From Clitoria ternatea (taxonomy: Eukaryota > Streptophyta > Magnoliopsida > Fabales > Fabaceae), in NCBI GenBank assembly GCA_037962975.1, contig CM075674.1:88428501-88492500 (forward strand): a DNA stretch of 64,000 bases, in the 5' to 3' direction. Of the stretch, positions 46,981 through 58,910 are shown piece by piece (the first letter of the stretch is position 1; each line of letters opens with the position of its first letter). The position numbers and the translations under genes are program-made. The notes beneath the pieces were generated by a model. That model did no database searches. It saw only the letters and a list, made by a program, of their open reading frames with translations, and was not told the DNA's origin.

Positions 46981-49130
46981 ATGGAAGCAATCGTATCTAC
47001 CACACATCTCCTTATCAAGTTCATTGACAAGGACAATGGTGTATCATCCCTTCGTGGCGATCAAGAGATGGCCAGGTATTGTTACAACCTGAGCCTGAAT
47101 ATGGTGAAGTTGGAAGCATTTAACAAGAAGAGGAAGCTGAACGATGGAGGAACAACGGCTGGGTCTGTCAGTTTGATTGATCTGGATCCCAGAGCAGAAT
47201 TGAAGATTGACCCTCTCAATCCCTCAAAGCCCACACCGGATGGTGGTTCCAGGGACATCGTCTTAGGGGATTCCCCAGATAAGATCATGCACATTAATGA
47301 TAAGCTGGAGTTGGTCATGGAGCAGTGCCTGGTGGCACTCCTTCAGGAGTTTAAAGACCTTTTCGCATGGACTGCTACAGACATGCCTGTGATGGACCCT
47401 GATTTCTACTGCCATAAATTGGCTGTCTATCCAGAGACAAGACCGGTTACCCAGAAGAAGAGGAGATTGGGACCGGAAAAACAGAAAGCAGCGTGTGAGC
47501 AAACAGAAGAATTGTTGAAGACTGGTTTCATTAAAGAGGTCCGTTATTCATCTTGGCTCTCCAATGTAGTAATGGTGCAGAAGGCCAATGGCAAATGGAG
47601 GATGTGCACAGATTATGTAGATCTCAATCAGTGTTGCCCGAAGGACCCTTATCCACTCCCAAATATCGATTGTATGGTTGATGATTCGTCTGGTTATCAA
47701 TACCTCAATTTCATGGATACTTATTCAGGGTATAATCAAATTCTAATGTGGGAGGAGGACCAAGAGAAGACGGTTTTCGTCAATGACCGCGGTGTCTATT
47801 GCTACACCGTCATGCCATTTGGGTTGAAGAACGCTGGTGCTACTTACCAACGCATGATCAATAAGGTGTTCGAAGGCATGCACACCAAGTTGGTGGAGGT
47901 ATATATTGACGACATTATCGCTAAGACTCCCGCTGGAGGTGATCACGTTGAAGATTTACGCCAAGTGTTCACTCGGTTGCGACAATACAACATGAGGTTG
48001 AACCCATTAAAGTGCACCTTTGTAGTCCCAGCTGGGAAGTTTTTGGGTTTCATGTTAACCCAGCGCGGCATAGAGGCCAATCCTGGTAAATGTCAGGCGA
48101 TACTGGATATGCAAAGCCCCAAGAGCTTAAGGGAGGTACAGTTGTTGAATGGAAAGGTGGCCGCTCTAGCTCGATTCATACCCAAAATGGCGTATAAGTC
48201 CCTTCCTCTGTACAAGGCATTGAAGAAGCACAAGAAGTTTGAATGGGGAGAGGAGCAAGAGCAAGCATTCCAACAACTCAAGGCCGTGCTATCAAGTCCG
48301 CCAATACTGGTAAAGCCAGACCCTAGTGAATCCCTCATCCTGTACTTGGTGATTTCTAATGAAGCCTTGGGCGTAGCATTGGTCAAGGAAACTCCAGAAG
48401 GACAGAGCTAGTGTACTTCACTAACAAAACATTCCAGGGGGTAGAGGGCAGGTACCAGAAGATAGAAAAGGCCGCTCTTGTATTTGTATGGGCTTCATAA
48501 AGGTTGAGACCGTATTTTCATGCATATCCAATTTTGGTAAGAACGGATCTGCCACTCCATTCTGTGCTTAGTAAACTGGATCTCGCTGGAAGGATGATCA
48601 AGTGGTCTATCGAGCTTTCTAAGTTCGAAATTTCTTAAGAACCTCGAGGAGCCATTAAAGCCCAAGTCCTGGCGGATTTTGTCGTAGAAATGACGGGGAC
48701 GGATCCAGCTACACCTCGAGCACATTGGACTGTTTATGTTGATGGATCGTCGAACAATAAAGGTTGTGGAGCTGGTGTTGTTGTGGAGAGCGACGACGGT
48801 ATGCATCTGGAGATTTCCCTCTGATTCAATTTCAAAACCTCCAATAATCAGGCTGAATACGAGGCATGTTTGGCCGGCCTCCGAGCGGCAATCGATATCG
48901 GTGTAACAGAAGTGACATTATGCAGTGATTCACAGCTAGTGATTTTGAAAATTCAAGGCGAATATCAGGTTCGCGAGCCCCAACTTCAATTGTATTTGAA
49001 TTGTATGAATGAGTTGAAGGGGAGATTTGATGTGCTAGAGTTTAAGCATGTACCGAGAGAGGAGAATACCAGAGCGGACATCTTATCGAGACTTGCAAGC
49101 ACAAAACAGCCTGGCAGTACAACGACGGTG
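46981..49130 (+). pseudogene. RT, RNase H and archaeal-type RNase H of the Tat element
   Basis: RT is open from 46,981 to 48,411: ETRPVTQKKRRLGPEKQ, NGKWRMCTDYVDLNQCCPKD, the catalytic VYIDDIIAKT near 47,905, GFMLTQRGIEANP. A frameshift at about 48,405 follows, then RNase H pieces in another frame with a TAA near 48,498. The second RNase H (48,725-49,110) has YVDGSSNNKGCGAG, NNQAEYEA, CSDSQLV and ENTRADILSRLAS, so all acidic residues are visible. Stops lie near 48,636 and 48,822. Confidence 0.85.
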
Positions 49131-50450
49131 GTTCAGAGCACGCTGACATCGCCTAGCATTCCTTTGTTCCCTTCTCTTAACGCTATAATGGTTAATTACC
49201 CCTATGAGAATTCTTGGGTTATCCTATATATCCGTTATCTGGCTGACAGACAGCTTCCCACTGATGAGAAAGAGAGAAGAAGGGTGAAAAGGGAGTTGCC
49301 ATATTTCACCATGGTCGATGGTGTTTTATACAGAAGAGGATTCTCAATGCCTTATCTCATATGTTTAAAAGAGAGTGAAATACAAGGAGTAATGGAGGAG
49401 GTACACGAGGGGCAATATGGGCACCACGCCGGAGGAAGAAGCTTAATGAGAAAAGTCCTCAGGGCTAGGTATTGGTGGCCCACAATGAAGCAGGACTCAA
49501 TTGATTTTGTAAAGAAGTGTGATGCTTGCCAGAGGTTTTCTAATCTTCATCACACACCGGCCCAAGAACTTTCTTCATCCGCGGTGCCGTGGCCTTTCTA
49601 TCAATGGGGCCTCGATATTTTGGGTCCATTCCCAACCACTCCAGGAGGCATTAAGTATCTGATCGTGGGAGTCGATTATTTCACCAAGTGGATAGAGGCA
49701 GAGCCAATAGTGCATATCACATTAGAACAGACACCACATTTTGTATATGAGAATATCATAACCTGATTCGGTGTCCCAGGGCGGATTGTAACTAACAACA
49801 ACACCCAGTTCACAGATAAGAAGTTCACAGATTTACTTGAAGGACTAGGGATAGCCCAAATCTTTTCATCTGCTGAGCATCCCCAGACCAATGGCCAAGC
49901 GGAGGTAGCTAATAGAGAGGTGCTGAAGGGGTTCAAGAAGCATCTTGGTGAAGCAAAGGGAGGATGGACTGATCAGTTATGCCATGTCCTATGGGCGTAC
50001 CGTACTACGCCATATTCTTCTACCAACGAATCCCCATGTCGGTTGACTTACGGAGTGGAGGCGATGATTCCGGTGGAGCTCCAGACCAGATCAGCTAGAG
50101 TGGAATACTTTTCAACTGGGGCCAATGACGCCAATTTGGCATCAGAGCTAGACGTCCTCCATAAGTTAAGAGAAGAGGCTTTTGTCAGAGACCAGGCGAT
50201 AAAGGCGAAGGTAGCCCTCCGGTACAATAAGCGTGTGTAATACAGAGCTTTTAATACTAGAGATCTTGTTTTGAGGAAGGCGAGTGTGGGGAATAAGTTC
50301 GCTCATCAAGGAAAATTGACGCCAACATGGGAAGGCCCTTACAGAGTTTTTGAGGTAACTGGAAAGGGATCATACCAGCGTGAGGAGCTCGATCGAACAC
50401 CAATCTCCAATAAGTGGAACACCCAGAATTTACATATTTACTACAGCTAG
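49131..50450 (+). pseudogene. Integrase of the Tat element
   Basis: The HHCC finger is intact (EGQYGHHAGGRSLMRKV..CDACQRF). In the DDE core the first Asp (GLDILGPFP) and the Glu (NGQAEVANRE) are present, but the second catalytic Asp is Asn (VTNNNTQF). A TGA at 49,764-49,766 and a TAA near 50,239 interrupt the frame. The C-terminal part (RKASVGNKF..TPTWEGPYRVFEV) ends with TAG at 50,448-50,450. Confidence 0.85.
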
Positions 50451-50451
50451 T

Positions 50452-50965
50452 TGGATTAAACCGAACTCCAAGTATGGTTAGTAGGATCGAACCGAACACC
50501 ATTTGAAGACATGGGTTGTAGGATTGAACCGAACCCCATTTGAAGGCCCAGATTATAGATTAAACCGAACTTTAGGTACGGTTAGTAAGATTAAACCGAA
50601 CCCCGTTTGAAGGCTTGGATTGTAGGATTAAACCGAACTCCAAGTATGGTTAGTAGGATCGAACCGAACACCATTTAAAGACATAGGTTGTAGGATTGAA
50701 CCGAACCCCATTTGAAGGCCCAAATTGTAGGATTAAACCGAACTCTGGGTACGATTAGTAGGATTAAACCGAACCCTGTTTGAAGGCTTGGATTGTAGGA
50801 TTAAACCAAACTCCAAGTACGGTTAATAGGATTAAACCGAACCCTGTTTGAAGACTTGAGTTGTAGGACTAAACCGAACTTCAAGAAATGGGTTGTAGTT
50901 TCAAGGTTGTACCAAACCCCACATGAAGGCTTAGATTGTAGGATTGAACTGAACTCCAAGTACAA
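50452..50965. repeat. Tandem repeat, ~43 bp unit with ~172 bp higher order
   Basis: About twelve variants of GGATTAAACCGAACTCCAAG..GGTTGTA. A four-unit block repeats at 50,461, 50,633 and 50,806, giving a 172-173 bp higher-order period. The array starts immediately after the integrase stop codon. Confidence 0.85.
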
Positions 50966-51452
50966 TCGCCGTCCTCATCTTTGAAATAATTTCCACAGGA
51001 CGGATGATTGCAAACACTACGATATCATGTTATAGAGATCGAATGAACTTTTTCACCCTCCAAGGAGTTAAAGGTAACACTTCACAACAGATATTTGCTT
51101 CCCAAAACACTTATACTTGGGGACAAAGCACACATATGAACAATTTAATGTCGTATTACATATCTGTTACAATTTTTGTTACTTTCTTTGGGGTACATAC
51201 TATGTTGTCAAAGTTAACACGGTTATATAAGAGCGGTCTCAAGAATAATGCAAAGGTAAAAACATAGCATATATCTCTAAGTTATTTGACAACCATACAC
51301 TTGTCGTAAATGATAAAAGCAAAGTGAAGGAAAATTTCATTTATTTGAAGAAAAATTGTATACATATGAGTTCATGGAAACTGGAGTTGATCCCAGTACA
51401 CAGCTGTAAAATAAAAGTGCAAAAAATTAAGGAGCAGATATCTGAGTCTCCG
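50966..51452 (+). other. 3' non-coding region of the Tat element
   Basis: Lies between the tandem array and the end of the antisense gene. No convincing coding sequence is seen on either strand. Confidence 0.55.
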
Positions 51453-54127
51453 CTATGGGCACATCCGTTCCCCCTCCTTGGCTCCTTCAACTTGGGTCCT
51501 ATCAACACCGGTCTCCTGGCCAGTTGGAACGTTTTCTTGAATAACATTTTCAGGGCCAGGAGTAACTGGTGGTGGTTCCATACTTTGGCCCTTCGGAAGA
51601 GGAGGCAGTTCATAAAGAGAATCCGAAGGATCCTCATGCGAGCCGTCACTCTTCACCATAACAAGTCTCCCTCCGTGGAACTCGTAGAAGGGATCCAGCC
51701 CGTACAAGTGTGAGTTTCACATCAGGATTGCGGTAGAAGACCTGACGAAGAGCTAGGCCGAAAGATTCGAAGGCTACATTCTTGCATATTTGCAAATCTT
51801 TGGCAGCCTTAGCTTTGGAAATAACCAACTTCTTTTGAAGCTTCGTAACCTCTTCCTCCAACGGCCCAGCGGCTGCACTCCCCTTCCTTAGCTCTTTAAT
51901 CTGAGCCTGTAACTCCTTCTTGAGGGCCTCCCACTCTCTTAAGCTTTTGCTATGGCCAGCCTCCGCTGTTGCAAGATCTTCACTCAGCTTGGCGGATTTC
52001 TTCTTCTCAAGCTGGAGCTCTTCTTCCAGGAGGGGGATAGACTTGTTCTGCTGCTGAAGTTCAGAAACTTGTCGCTCTAAAGATTTGTTGGTGAAGTGGA
52101 GTTGGCTTATTTCTTCGGTCTTCTTCTCTAACAGCTCTTTAGCCTTTCTCAGCTCTGACTCAACCCCCCTGGTAGTTTCCGTTTGCTTGGCCGCCCAGGC
52201 CTCCTTTACAGCGATGTCAGCTTCAAGTTTTTCAACTTACTCCATATAATCTGCCTTATCACTTAATGAGTCTAGCAGGCTGGAGAGTTCATCCAGTTGC
52301 CAGCGACCGGCCTTGTATACGCCCCTAACTTCAGCAACCTCGAGAGAAGGGCGGAGGCAATACCTTGCCTTAAGAAGTGTGGGAGGCATGGATCCCTGGA
52401 ACCAGAGGTAGGGAGAAAGGAAGGACTCTTTCAGAGGGGAGCTAATCGGGGGAGGCCCGCTCTCTGACTCCGTCTCTGAGCTGGTGTGCGAAGGAGGGGC
52501 AGAGGAAGAGAGAACTGGTTTCTTCCCCTTGTCTTTCTTCATGCCAGTCTCTTCTAGAGTCCTCTGATGCTTTCTTGGAGACTCACCAGCAGAAGATTTC
52601 TTCTTGTCAACGGCCTTAACCAGTACCCTTTTCTTCTTCTTTTCAAGGACAGACTGCTCTTGGTTTTCCTCTTCAACTTGAGGTTGCTCCTCAGGACCTT
52701 TCTCCTCAAGGAGAGGTACATCGTCCCCCACAGCAGATGTCAAGGGGACGATGGGAGTTTCAGCCTTGAAAGAGTTCCTCTTGGCTTGGATGTTGTTCTC
52801 ATCAGAAGAGGAATCATCATCTGCCATCATCGATTTTAGGGAAAGCATGTCGGCGGAAGTTTTTTCGATTTGCTCTGCAAAACAAGGAAAGTCAAGTTAA
52901 AATACGGAAGGCAAAGCAGAAAATACAGAATGAATATACAATGCACGTAGCTAGGAAATGGATATTACGGAGATATTTATTTTGGACATCGGTACTCCCC
53001 AGGAGATGCCTGTAAGAGAACCCCTTAAGGGCCTTTGAGGCCGATTACATGGCACTCAACACCTCCACAGAATGAGGGGAAAGTTTGCCCTCTTCAGTGT
53101 AGTAAGCACGGCTCAGCAACAGGAAATGCTCGTGCATCCAGCTGATGGGGAATTTTGTGAATCCCTCCTTGTTGAGCCAGAAGACCAGCTTGTTTGCTTG
53201 CACTCAAATCCGCATATAGTAGTGTTTGAAATAGCGCCCATCGATCTTTGCAGATTCGGTGTAGGATTTGAAATTCATGATCCTTGAGTCACAACGGAGC
53301 GTTATGAACCCAAGACCGCCCTTCTTGTTAGCACGGCGGACCACTTGGCAGTAGTAGAAGAGTTTGGCCACAGTGGCTGTGAAATTGAAGTGTTCCCCGA
53401 GAACTTCGAGGGCACGTACCAGGCCCCAACCATTAGGGTGCAATTGTGTGGGGGCGTAGTCAAGAAAACGAAGGACGGCCATCTGAAATTCCGTCATGGG
53501 GAAACGAACTCCCAAGTGCTGGAAGACAAAATCGTACATATATACCGACCTCTCGTCTGGAACTCGATGGCAGACTCGTTCCATAGGCCAGGGTGTAAGG
53601 ATGAGAAAATGGTCCTTGTATTTCTTTCTTGAGTAGACAGGGAATCGAGCCTCAACAGGATTACCGTCCTCCCTTGCGTGGTGCGAAGCAATATTCAAGA
53701 ATTCTTCTTCGACCCAGCAGTACGGGTGCTCCCTATTTAACCTCTCCCAATTTAGCCGGTGTGCAACAACGTTGACACACCCTTCCGCAGTCCGTAGAAT
53801 CAATGTCTTTCCAGACCCGGGGATCTCCATCTTATCTGTCATGTGTTGAAAAGCTTTGGTGCTGTGATAAAAGGCAACATCATCAGAGAGGTAACCTTTA
53901 GCACTCGACCCACTGTCAGAGCGACTGGTAGCCCTCGAGTCGAAGGGACCCTCAGGGCGGCGTCGAACCACTGGCGCTCGTGAAGAGGAAGCTTCAACCC
54001 TCTCTGAGCGACGAGGCCCAGCCACAGGAAGATTCACAGGAATCCTCCCACCACGGTGGCTAGAGGGGGCATGCAAACTCAGATTCCCCCTGTTCGAGGT
54101 ACCAGCGCTGCTCGGCCTAGGGCGCAT
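51453..54127 (-). pseudogene. Antisense gene of the Tat element (putative gypsy-type transposon protein), two exons
   Basis: This gene runs against the host element. Exon 1 starts ATG 54,127 (MRPRPSSAGTSN): basic, Ser/Arg-rich N terminus, then a conserved domain (KDHFLILTPWP, VYMYDFVFQHLGVRFPMTEF, LRFLDYAPTQLHPNGWGLVRALE, KKGGLGFITLRCD). It carries a TGA at 53,204 and a TAA at about 53,050. A 94 bp intron (52,968-52,875) follows. Exon 2 is acidic and Lys-rich, then a long coiled coil (52,235-51,780), a stop at about 52,237 and a +1 frameshift near 51,715, ending at 51,453. Antisense ORFs after pol are known in Tat elements; their function is unknown. The domain resembles the Pfam family described as putative gypsy-type transposon. 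Confidence 0.75.
52875..52968 (-). other. Intron of the antisense gene
   Basis: Donor ATCTCC|GTAATATCC, acceptor TTGTTTTGCAG|AGCAAATCG. The frame upstream leaves one base (C) and the acceptor supplies AG, so splicing keeps the frame exactly into the exon 2 ATG frame at 52,848. The pyrimidine-rich tract before the acceptor is good. Confidence 0.75.
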
Positions 54128-54307
54128 GGTTGAAGTTGAGGCAACTGAAAATAATGTGAAGGTAAGGAATAAGAAGGTTACCTAAGGAAGGAATAATGGA
54201 AGGAAGAACTTTGCGAAAGGAAAGAACAGCAATAGAGCCTCCAAAATTTGAGCAGAGGTTCACTAAGCTTGAAGGCAAAAGTAAGTTCCAAAACTTGCTA
54301 AGTTACC

Positions 54308-54315
54308 CTTTTATA
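54308..54315 (-). promoter_or_regulatory. TATA box of the antisense gene
   Basis: The - strand reads ACCTATAAAAGGGTAAC, about 180 bp upstream of the ATG at 54,127. The second Tat element has the same TATAAAAG at a similar distance. Confidence 0.6.
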
Positions 54316-54806
54316 GGTAACGAAGAAGTACAGTGATCAGCCAAGAGTCGTGTCGTATGCCCCAAAACGCAACTTTTCAGATTCAAATGACCCCGTCATT
54401 TCATGGTATAAGGTGCGAAATGGTAACGCTTCATGAAAAGTTTCAAGCGAAATGGGCCGCGAAAGCTAAAATCCAGGCCCAATAAGCCCAACCGACGGTT
54501 ATTTTTTGAGCAATGATAGCTCACGTTTTAAAAGGTCATTAATTGTCTAATCATTTCAGATGTATTAAATGCATCCCAATAACTATTCGAATACCAAGAG
54601 TTACGATTTCCAAAAATTCTTGGGATTTCCCTCGTTGCAAATCTTTGTCCAAATCCGTTGTAGGGGCATCAAGAGGGCGGATACGTAATCTATAGAACGG
54701 TTACACTGACAAGGGTTTCGAACGATATCTTCAGAGCATCTTACCGGTATCCAGACCTCTTGAAGGATGTGTAGCTCATATGAGTAACTCAACAGTCCCC
54801 CATACA

Positions 54807-54820
54807 AGCTAGGGGACAAA
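54807..54820 (+). other. Polypurine tract of the Tat element
   Basis: AGCTAGGGGACAAA sits directly before the 3' LTR. The related element at 59,498 has AGCTAGGGGATAAA at the same place. Confidence 0.8.
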
Positions 54821-55578
54821 TGATCCGGTCTGCATACCGGTCCCTAAAGTTGTGACGTCAGCAAGATTGCTCCGGAGGGGCAACCGGTATCATAGGGCAG
54901 TACCCACACACCGGCTATCCGAGGTTACATTTGATATATCGGATACTTCATCCGTCCTCACTTCCCCGTCACATATAACTGTTTGCCTCAATGCCACAAT
55001 GAGATAAGAGGGGTTATAACTTATCAGTATGGATACTCTGCACAGCGGAATGTGCCAATATCACCTGTAGAAAGAAGTAGGTACGATCACAGGCGTGATG
55101 TACAGAAAAGGTGATTATCCTCCATCCCTGTGTCAGGATCGTACACTGATAATTGACCTACCCCCTGTCACACTCTGAGTACTGAGCCACTTTGATTGAC
55201 ACTCTATACACGGTATCAGAACCTATGGCCCACCTGCATCTAACGATTCATTTCCACGTCTAACTATAAATAGCATATTCCAATACACATGCAAGGTTAC
55301 GTTGTTCTAACTCTCATCTTACTATTGCATTGCTTAAGTATTCACAGAGTTCATATACACTCTTCTAACTTGAGCATCGGAGAATCTTCGCAGGTGACAC
55401 CACTTTTCGCCCACACCAACGCGAAACTCTGGTGTGAAGAATCTCCAGGACAACAAGACCGGTTTCTCCTACTGAGAGACCGGATTACAATACCGGATAC
55501 CCACTGTACCGGTGTATAAACACTAAAATATATATACTTTTGTGGTTGGTCCCACACCGGATCGTAGACCCCAGTTTA
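54821..55578 (+). repeat. 3' LTR of the Tat element
   Basis: Starts TGATCCGGTCTGC and ends CCAGTTTA (CA changed to TA), then GTTCC. Similar to the 5' LTR over its full length, with more differences than between the Tekay LTRs. Confidence 0.93.
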
Positions 55579-55583
55579 GTTCC
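55579..55583. repeat. Target-site duplication GTTCC (right copy)
   Basis: Identical to 32,667-32,671. Confidence 0.92.
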
Positions 55584-55585
55584 TA

Positions 55586-55630
<45 letters not shown>
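55586..55630. repeat. (CA)n(TA)n microsatellite
   Basis: About five CA followed by about 17 TA repeats, starting three bases beyond the target duplication. Confidence 0.95.
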
Positions 55631-55632
<2 letters not shown>

Positions 55633-55649
55633 AACTACTATAACTAATA

Positions 55650-56110
55650 CTTATATACCTATAATATTGTCCTCTAACCCTCAGAAAACATAAGGCATAT
55701 TGCTCCTGAATCTCCTTGATGTCTTTGGCAGTGTATGGGGACCAGTCTAAAAAACCTATATATATATATATGTTAGTTGTTGCATATAAAAATACACAAT
55801 TACCTCATTACCTAAATTTGTTTGAAATTAATTAATTATTCATGAAACTTATAATTGCCCACGAATCAGTTATGTTTGCTTCAATGATAGTCTGCATCGT
55901 CTTTATCACATAGTACCTGTATTCATAACCTCTCATATGTCTATGATACTACACAATACATATACTAAGTTTGTTAATTAGTATTTGCTTCAGAGTATAA
56001 AAATAAAATCTATGGAGGAAATGTACTTACTTTTGGGTATAGTCATTGCAATTTTTCCTTTGTCTTGATGTGCTTCAATCGGTTATATCCATTTACAACC
56101 CTATTGGAAG
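55650..56110 (-). pseudogene. Ulp1-like cysteine protease remnant (CACTA/En-Spm-type)
   Basis: Three - strand islands in order: GCKWI-stop-PIEAHQDKGKIAM (56,035-56,110), YYVIKTMQTIIEANITDSW (about 55,860-55,925) and FLDWSPYTAKDIKEIQEQYALCFLR (55,660-55,745). These match the end of the Ulp1 protease domain found in CACTA-type transposon proteins, where an ECGYYVM-type motif is followed by an SxKDIxEI helix. The gaps have intron-like borders (CAG before the second island; GTAAGT after the first). No transposase or terminal repeats were seen. Confidence 0.5.
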
Positions 56111-56480
56111 AAATCACAAATTAGAAATGTCAATAAAACAAATTCGTTTGTTGTTCGTAATAGAAGTAACAATGTCAACTTATGTTTCAACACAATGTTT
56201 AAACTGTATAGGAACTGAGCCATGTACTGAATAAATACAACTGCTATGTTATCTTTTGGACAGATAACCACAAGAAGCTAGTGAGCACTGAAATGAAAGG
56301 GTTGAATTATCTAAAATGAAGAAAATGTTGAATTTGAAGTTCTCTTACTATCCAATAAGATAAATGATCTAATTGGTGTTGTTATTTTGATTTTCAAAAG
56401 AAAAATCTTTCATAAAGATATTTTAGTTAAAAAAATAATAGATTTAAAATTTTGAGCTACTTGTCTCATCCTTAAAGATC
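56111..56480. other. AT-rich intergenic DNA
   Basis: I see no gene or element end in this stretch. Confidence 0.5.
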
Positions 56481-56484
56481 ATCT

Positions 56485-57930
56485 TAGGTGGAAAGCTACC
56501 ATGGGCGAAGAACTTGAAGCCCTTTATAAGAATCAAACTTAGGAACTCGTTCCTCACATGCCTAACTTACATATTATTGGCTCCAAATGGGTTTTCAAGC
56601 CAAAACTCAAACCTAGTGGGTCCCTAGATCACCTTAAAGCCCACCTTGTTACAAAGGGATACCACCAAGTTGATGGAGTGGACTATACTACTATAGCTAT
56701 TGTTAAGAAACAGCCTATTTGATAGCTTGATGTTAAAAATGTCTTTCTACATGGTTTTTTTTCTGAAAACGTATACATGGAACAACCTCCTAGCATGGCT
56801 AATCCTTAATTCCCCAATTATGTTTGCAAACTCTAAAAGGCTCTTTATGGCCTGAAATAAGCTCCTCGAGCTTAGTTTGACTGCTTTAGCTCCTTTCTTA
56901 TTCATTATGGTTTTTTATAGCTTGGTGAACCTATTTATGTTTATTTTGAATTCTAATGTAGGTTCTTTAGTTCTACTCTTTTATGTAGATGATATACTCT
57001 TTGTCGGATCCACTACCTCTTTGGTTTCTAACTTCATTCAACTTTTTCATTCTGAATTTTCCATGAAGGACTTGGGACCCATAAACTATTTTCTCATAAT
57101 TGAGATACTCATAACAACCGATGGCCTCCATCTCTCCCAGACACATTATGCTACTACTATCCTTAAACGAGCTAAAATGGTTTATTGTAAACTGGTAAGC
57201 ACAACACTTGAAGCCAAGACCAAGGTCGGGTCAAATGACACCCCTTTGATAATCCAAGTTATTTCTATGGGCTTGTTGAAGCCTTACAATATCTCACACT
57301 CACTCGCTTTGATCTTTCATGTAATGTTAACTATGTGTCACAAATCATGAATTCTCCTACAATCATGCATTTAAAAATAGTTTGACTTATCTTAAGATAT
57401 GAGAAAGGCACTATCAATGTAGGTTTTCACTTCACGTCTAACATTACACTTCATCTTGTTGCCTTTTCTGATGCAGATTGGGTAGGTTTTCCTACAACTA
57501 AGTGCTCTACCACTAGTTATTGCACATTACTTGGAGGAAATCCCATCTCATGGTGTGCAAAGAAACAACACACGGTCTCCCGCTCTAACATAGAAGCTTA
57601 ATACAAGGCCATGGAAAATACTACAGATAAACTCACATGGTTGACATTCACCTTAAAAAACCTCCATATTTCACTTGTCTCCCCTCCAATACTCTATTTT
57701 GAAAATCTTAGTGCTTTTCACATGACCGTCAATCTAGTTTCTCATGCTTGCAGTAAGCACATTGAACTAGATTATCACTTTGTTCAAGAACAAGTTTCTC
57801 TTGGCTCTGTGTCACTCATTACATTCCCATCACTGATCAAGTCACTGACCTCTTCACTAAACTAATGTCAAAGGCTATTCTCATGCATTTCCAGACCAAA
57901 CTCAACCTTTAACCTCGGCCTCATTTGATG
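56485..57930 (+). pseudogene. copia RT / RNase H remnant
   Basis: The + strand translation in shifting frames gives, in order: WKATMGEELEALYKNQT, GSKWVFKPKLKPSGSLDHLKA, LDVKNVFLHGFF, VCKL..KALYGLK, the catalytic LLFYVDDILFVGS (about 56,975-57,010), DLGPINYFLIIEI, then RNase H (FSDADWVGFPTTKCSTT, SWCAKKQHTVSRS) and the end SKHIELDYHF. Many stops and frameshifts are present. Gag, protease and integrase are missing, so this is a 5'-truncated copia copy ending at its own polypurine tract. Confidence 0.82.
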
Positions 57931-57935
57931 GGGGC
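57924..57935 (+). other. Polypurine tract of the copia remnant
   Basis: TTTGATGGGGGC directly precedes the inferred LTR start. Confidence 0.5.
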
Positions 57936-58250
57936 TATTAATAGAACCAAGCTATCATTTGATAACACTTATGATAATTATGAAACATAAATTATTGCAA
58001 AAGTAAATTCCATTAATTATGGCACAACTAATGGAGAGACATTGGAGAATTAAAGGGATTGTGGCTGTCATAAATCAATTCAGCAAATTAACCTCTTTTA
58101 TCTCAACAAAATATGGAAACAAACTTATGTTTAAGGATTTGTCAATTTGTATAGTCGTTGCACTCCCTACTATATATTTCCTTTGCTTCCATTGTTTCAT
58201 AAGTTTTCGCATTTCAATAAAAACTATATTATTCATCTCTTTCTATATTT
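57936..58250 (+). repeat. 3' LTR of the copia remnant (ends approximate)
   Basis: Starts TATTAATAGAACC (TG expected) after the polypurine tract. A TATA-like TATATATTTCCTTTGC lies near 58,175 and CAATAAAAAC near 58,215. There is no partner LTR; the right end is estimated. Confidence 0.45.
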
Positions 58251-58910
58251 TCTTCTTTTTTATTATCATTTTGATTTTAATATATATTTTAATCTACATA
58301 AAACAAAGAGTTTACGATTTATGAAATACCATATTTCTTAGTTTTTTTTCAGTTTTTCCTTGTAAAACACCAATAAAGCGGGACATCACACATCAATTTT
58401 TTCCTTTATTTATATGAATAGTTAGTTTTTTAAAAATTTTTAGGCATTTGATCCATAGGTATACGCATACACCTTATCAAGTTTGGTGTACTATAACATT
58501 AGTAATAAACAAATGTTAACTTTATTCATTTTATATATATATTCTTTTAGAAAAAAATAAAGCACTTAAATGTAGGCTAGATATATGTTCTACAACTTAG
58601 ATCAAATATCATACTTAGAAAAAAAATTATCATGTTTATACTTCATAATAAATATAATACATATTATACCCAGCGGCACCTATACTTGTTAAAATTTAAC
58701 GGTATTCATACTCATGAATAGTTAAAATGGATATTTATAAATATTTATTAATTTTAAAAATCTATATAATAAAGAAGAAAATAACACATGCTATCTTAAA
58801 TATCATATTATTCTATCGTGAAATAATATAAATTAGTATGGTATAATAAAATTACAACTTAATACATTAAAAATATAATCGTAAATCAATAATAAATAAA
58901 TTTTATGATA
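58251..58910. other. AT-rich intergenic DNA
   Basis: No gene is seen. The 5 bp TGATA at 58,906-58,910 would be the target duplication of the element to the right if its boundary is correct. Confidence 0.5.

Larger units (their letters stand above)
32672..55578 (+). mobile_element. Tat-lineage Ty3/gypsy element with nested insertion
   Basis: LTRs of 769 and 758 bp and a perfect GTTCC duplication define the element. Without the nested Tekay element it is about 11.4 kb. Order on +: LTR, PBS, gag, protease, RT, RNase H, archaeal-type RNase H, integrase, tandem repeats, then an antisense gene, polypurine tract, LTR. The second RNase H and the antisense ORF are known traits of Tat elements. Several stops and frameshifts make it non-autonomous. 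Confidence 0.92.

Noticed and set aside
47082..48806. - strand frames of 67-103 codons across the Tat RT region
   Set aside because: Shadows of RT and RNase H; none shows family motifs.
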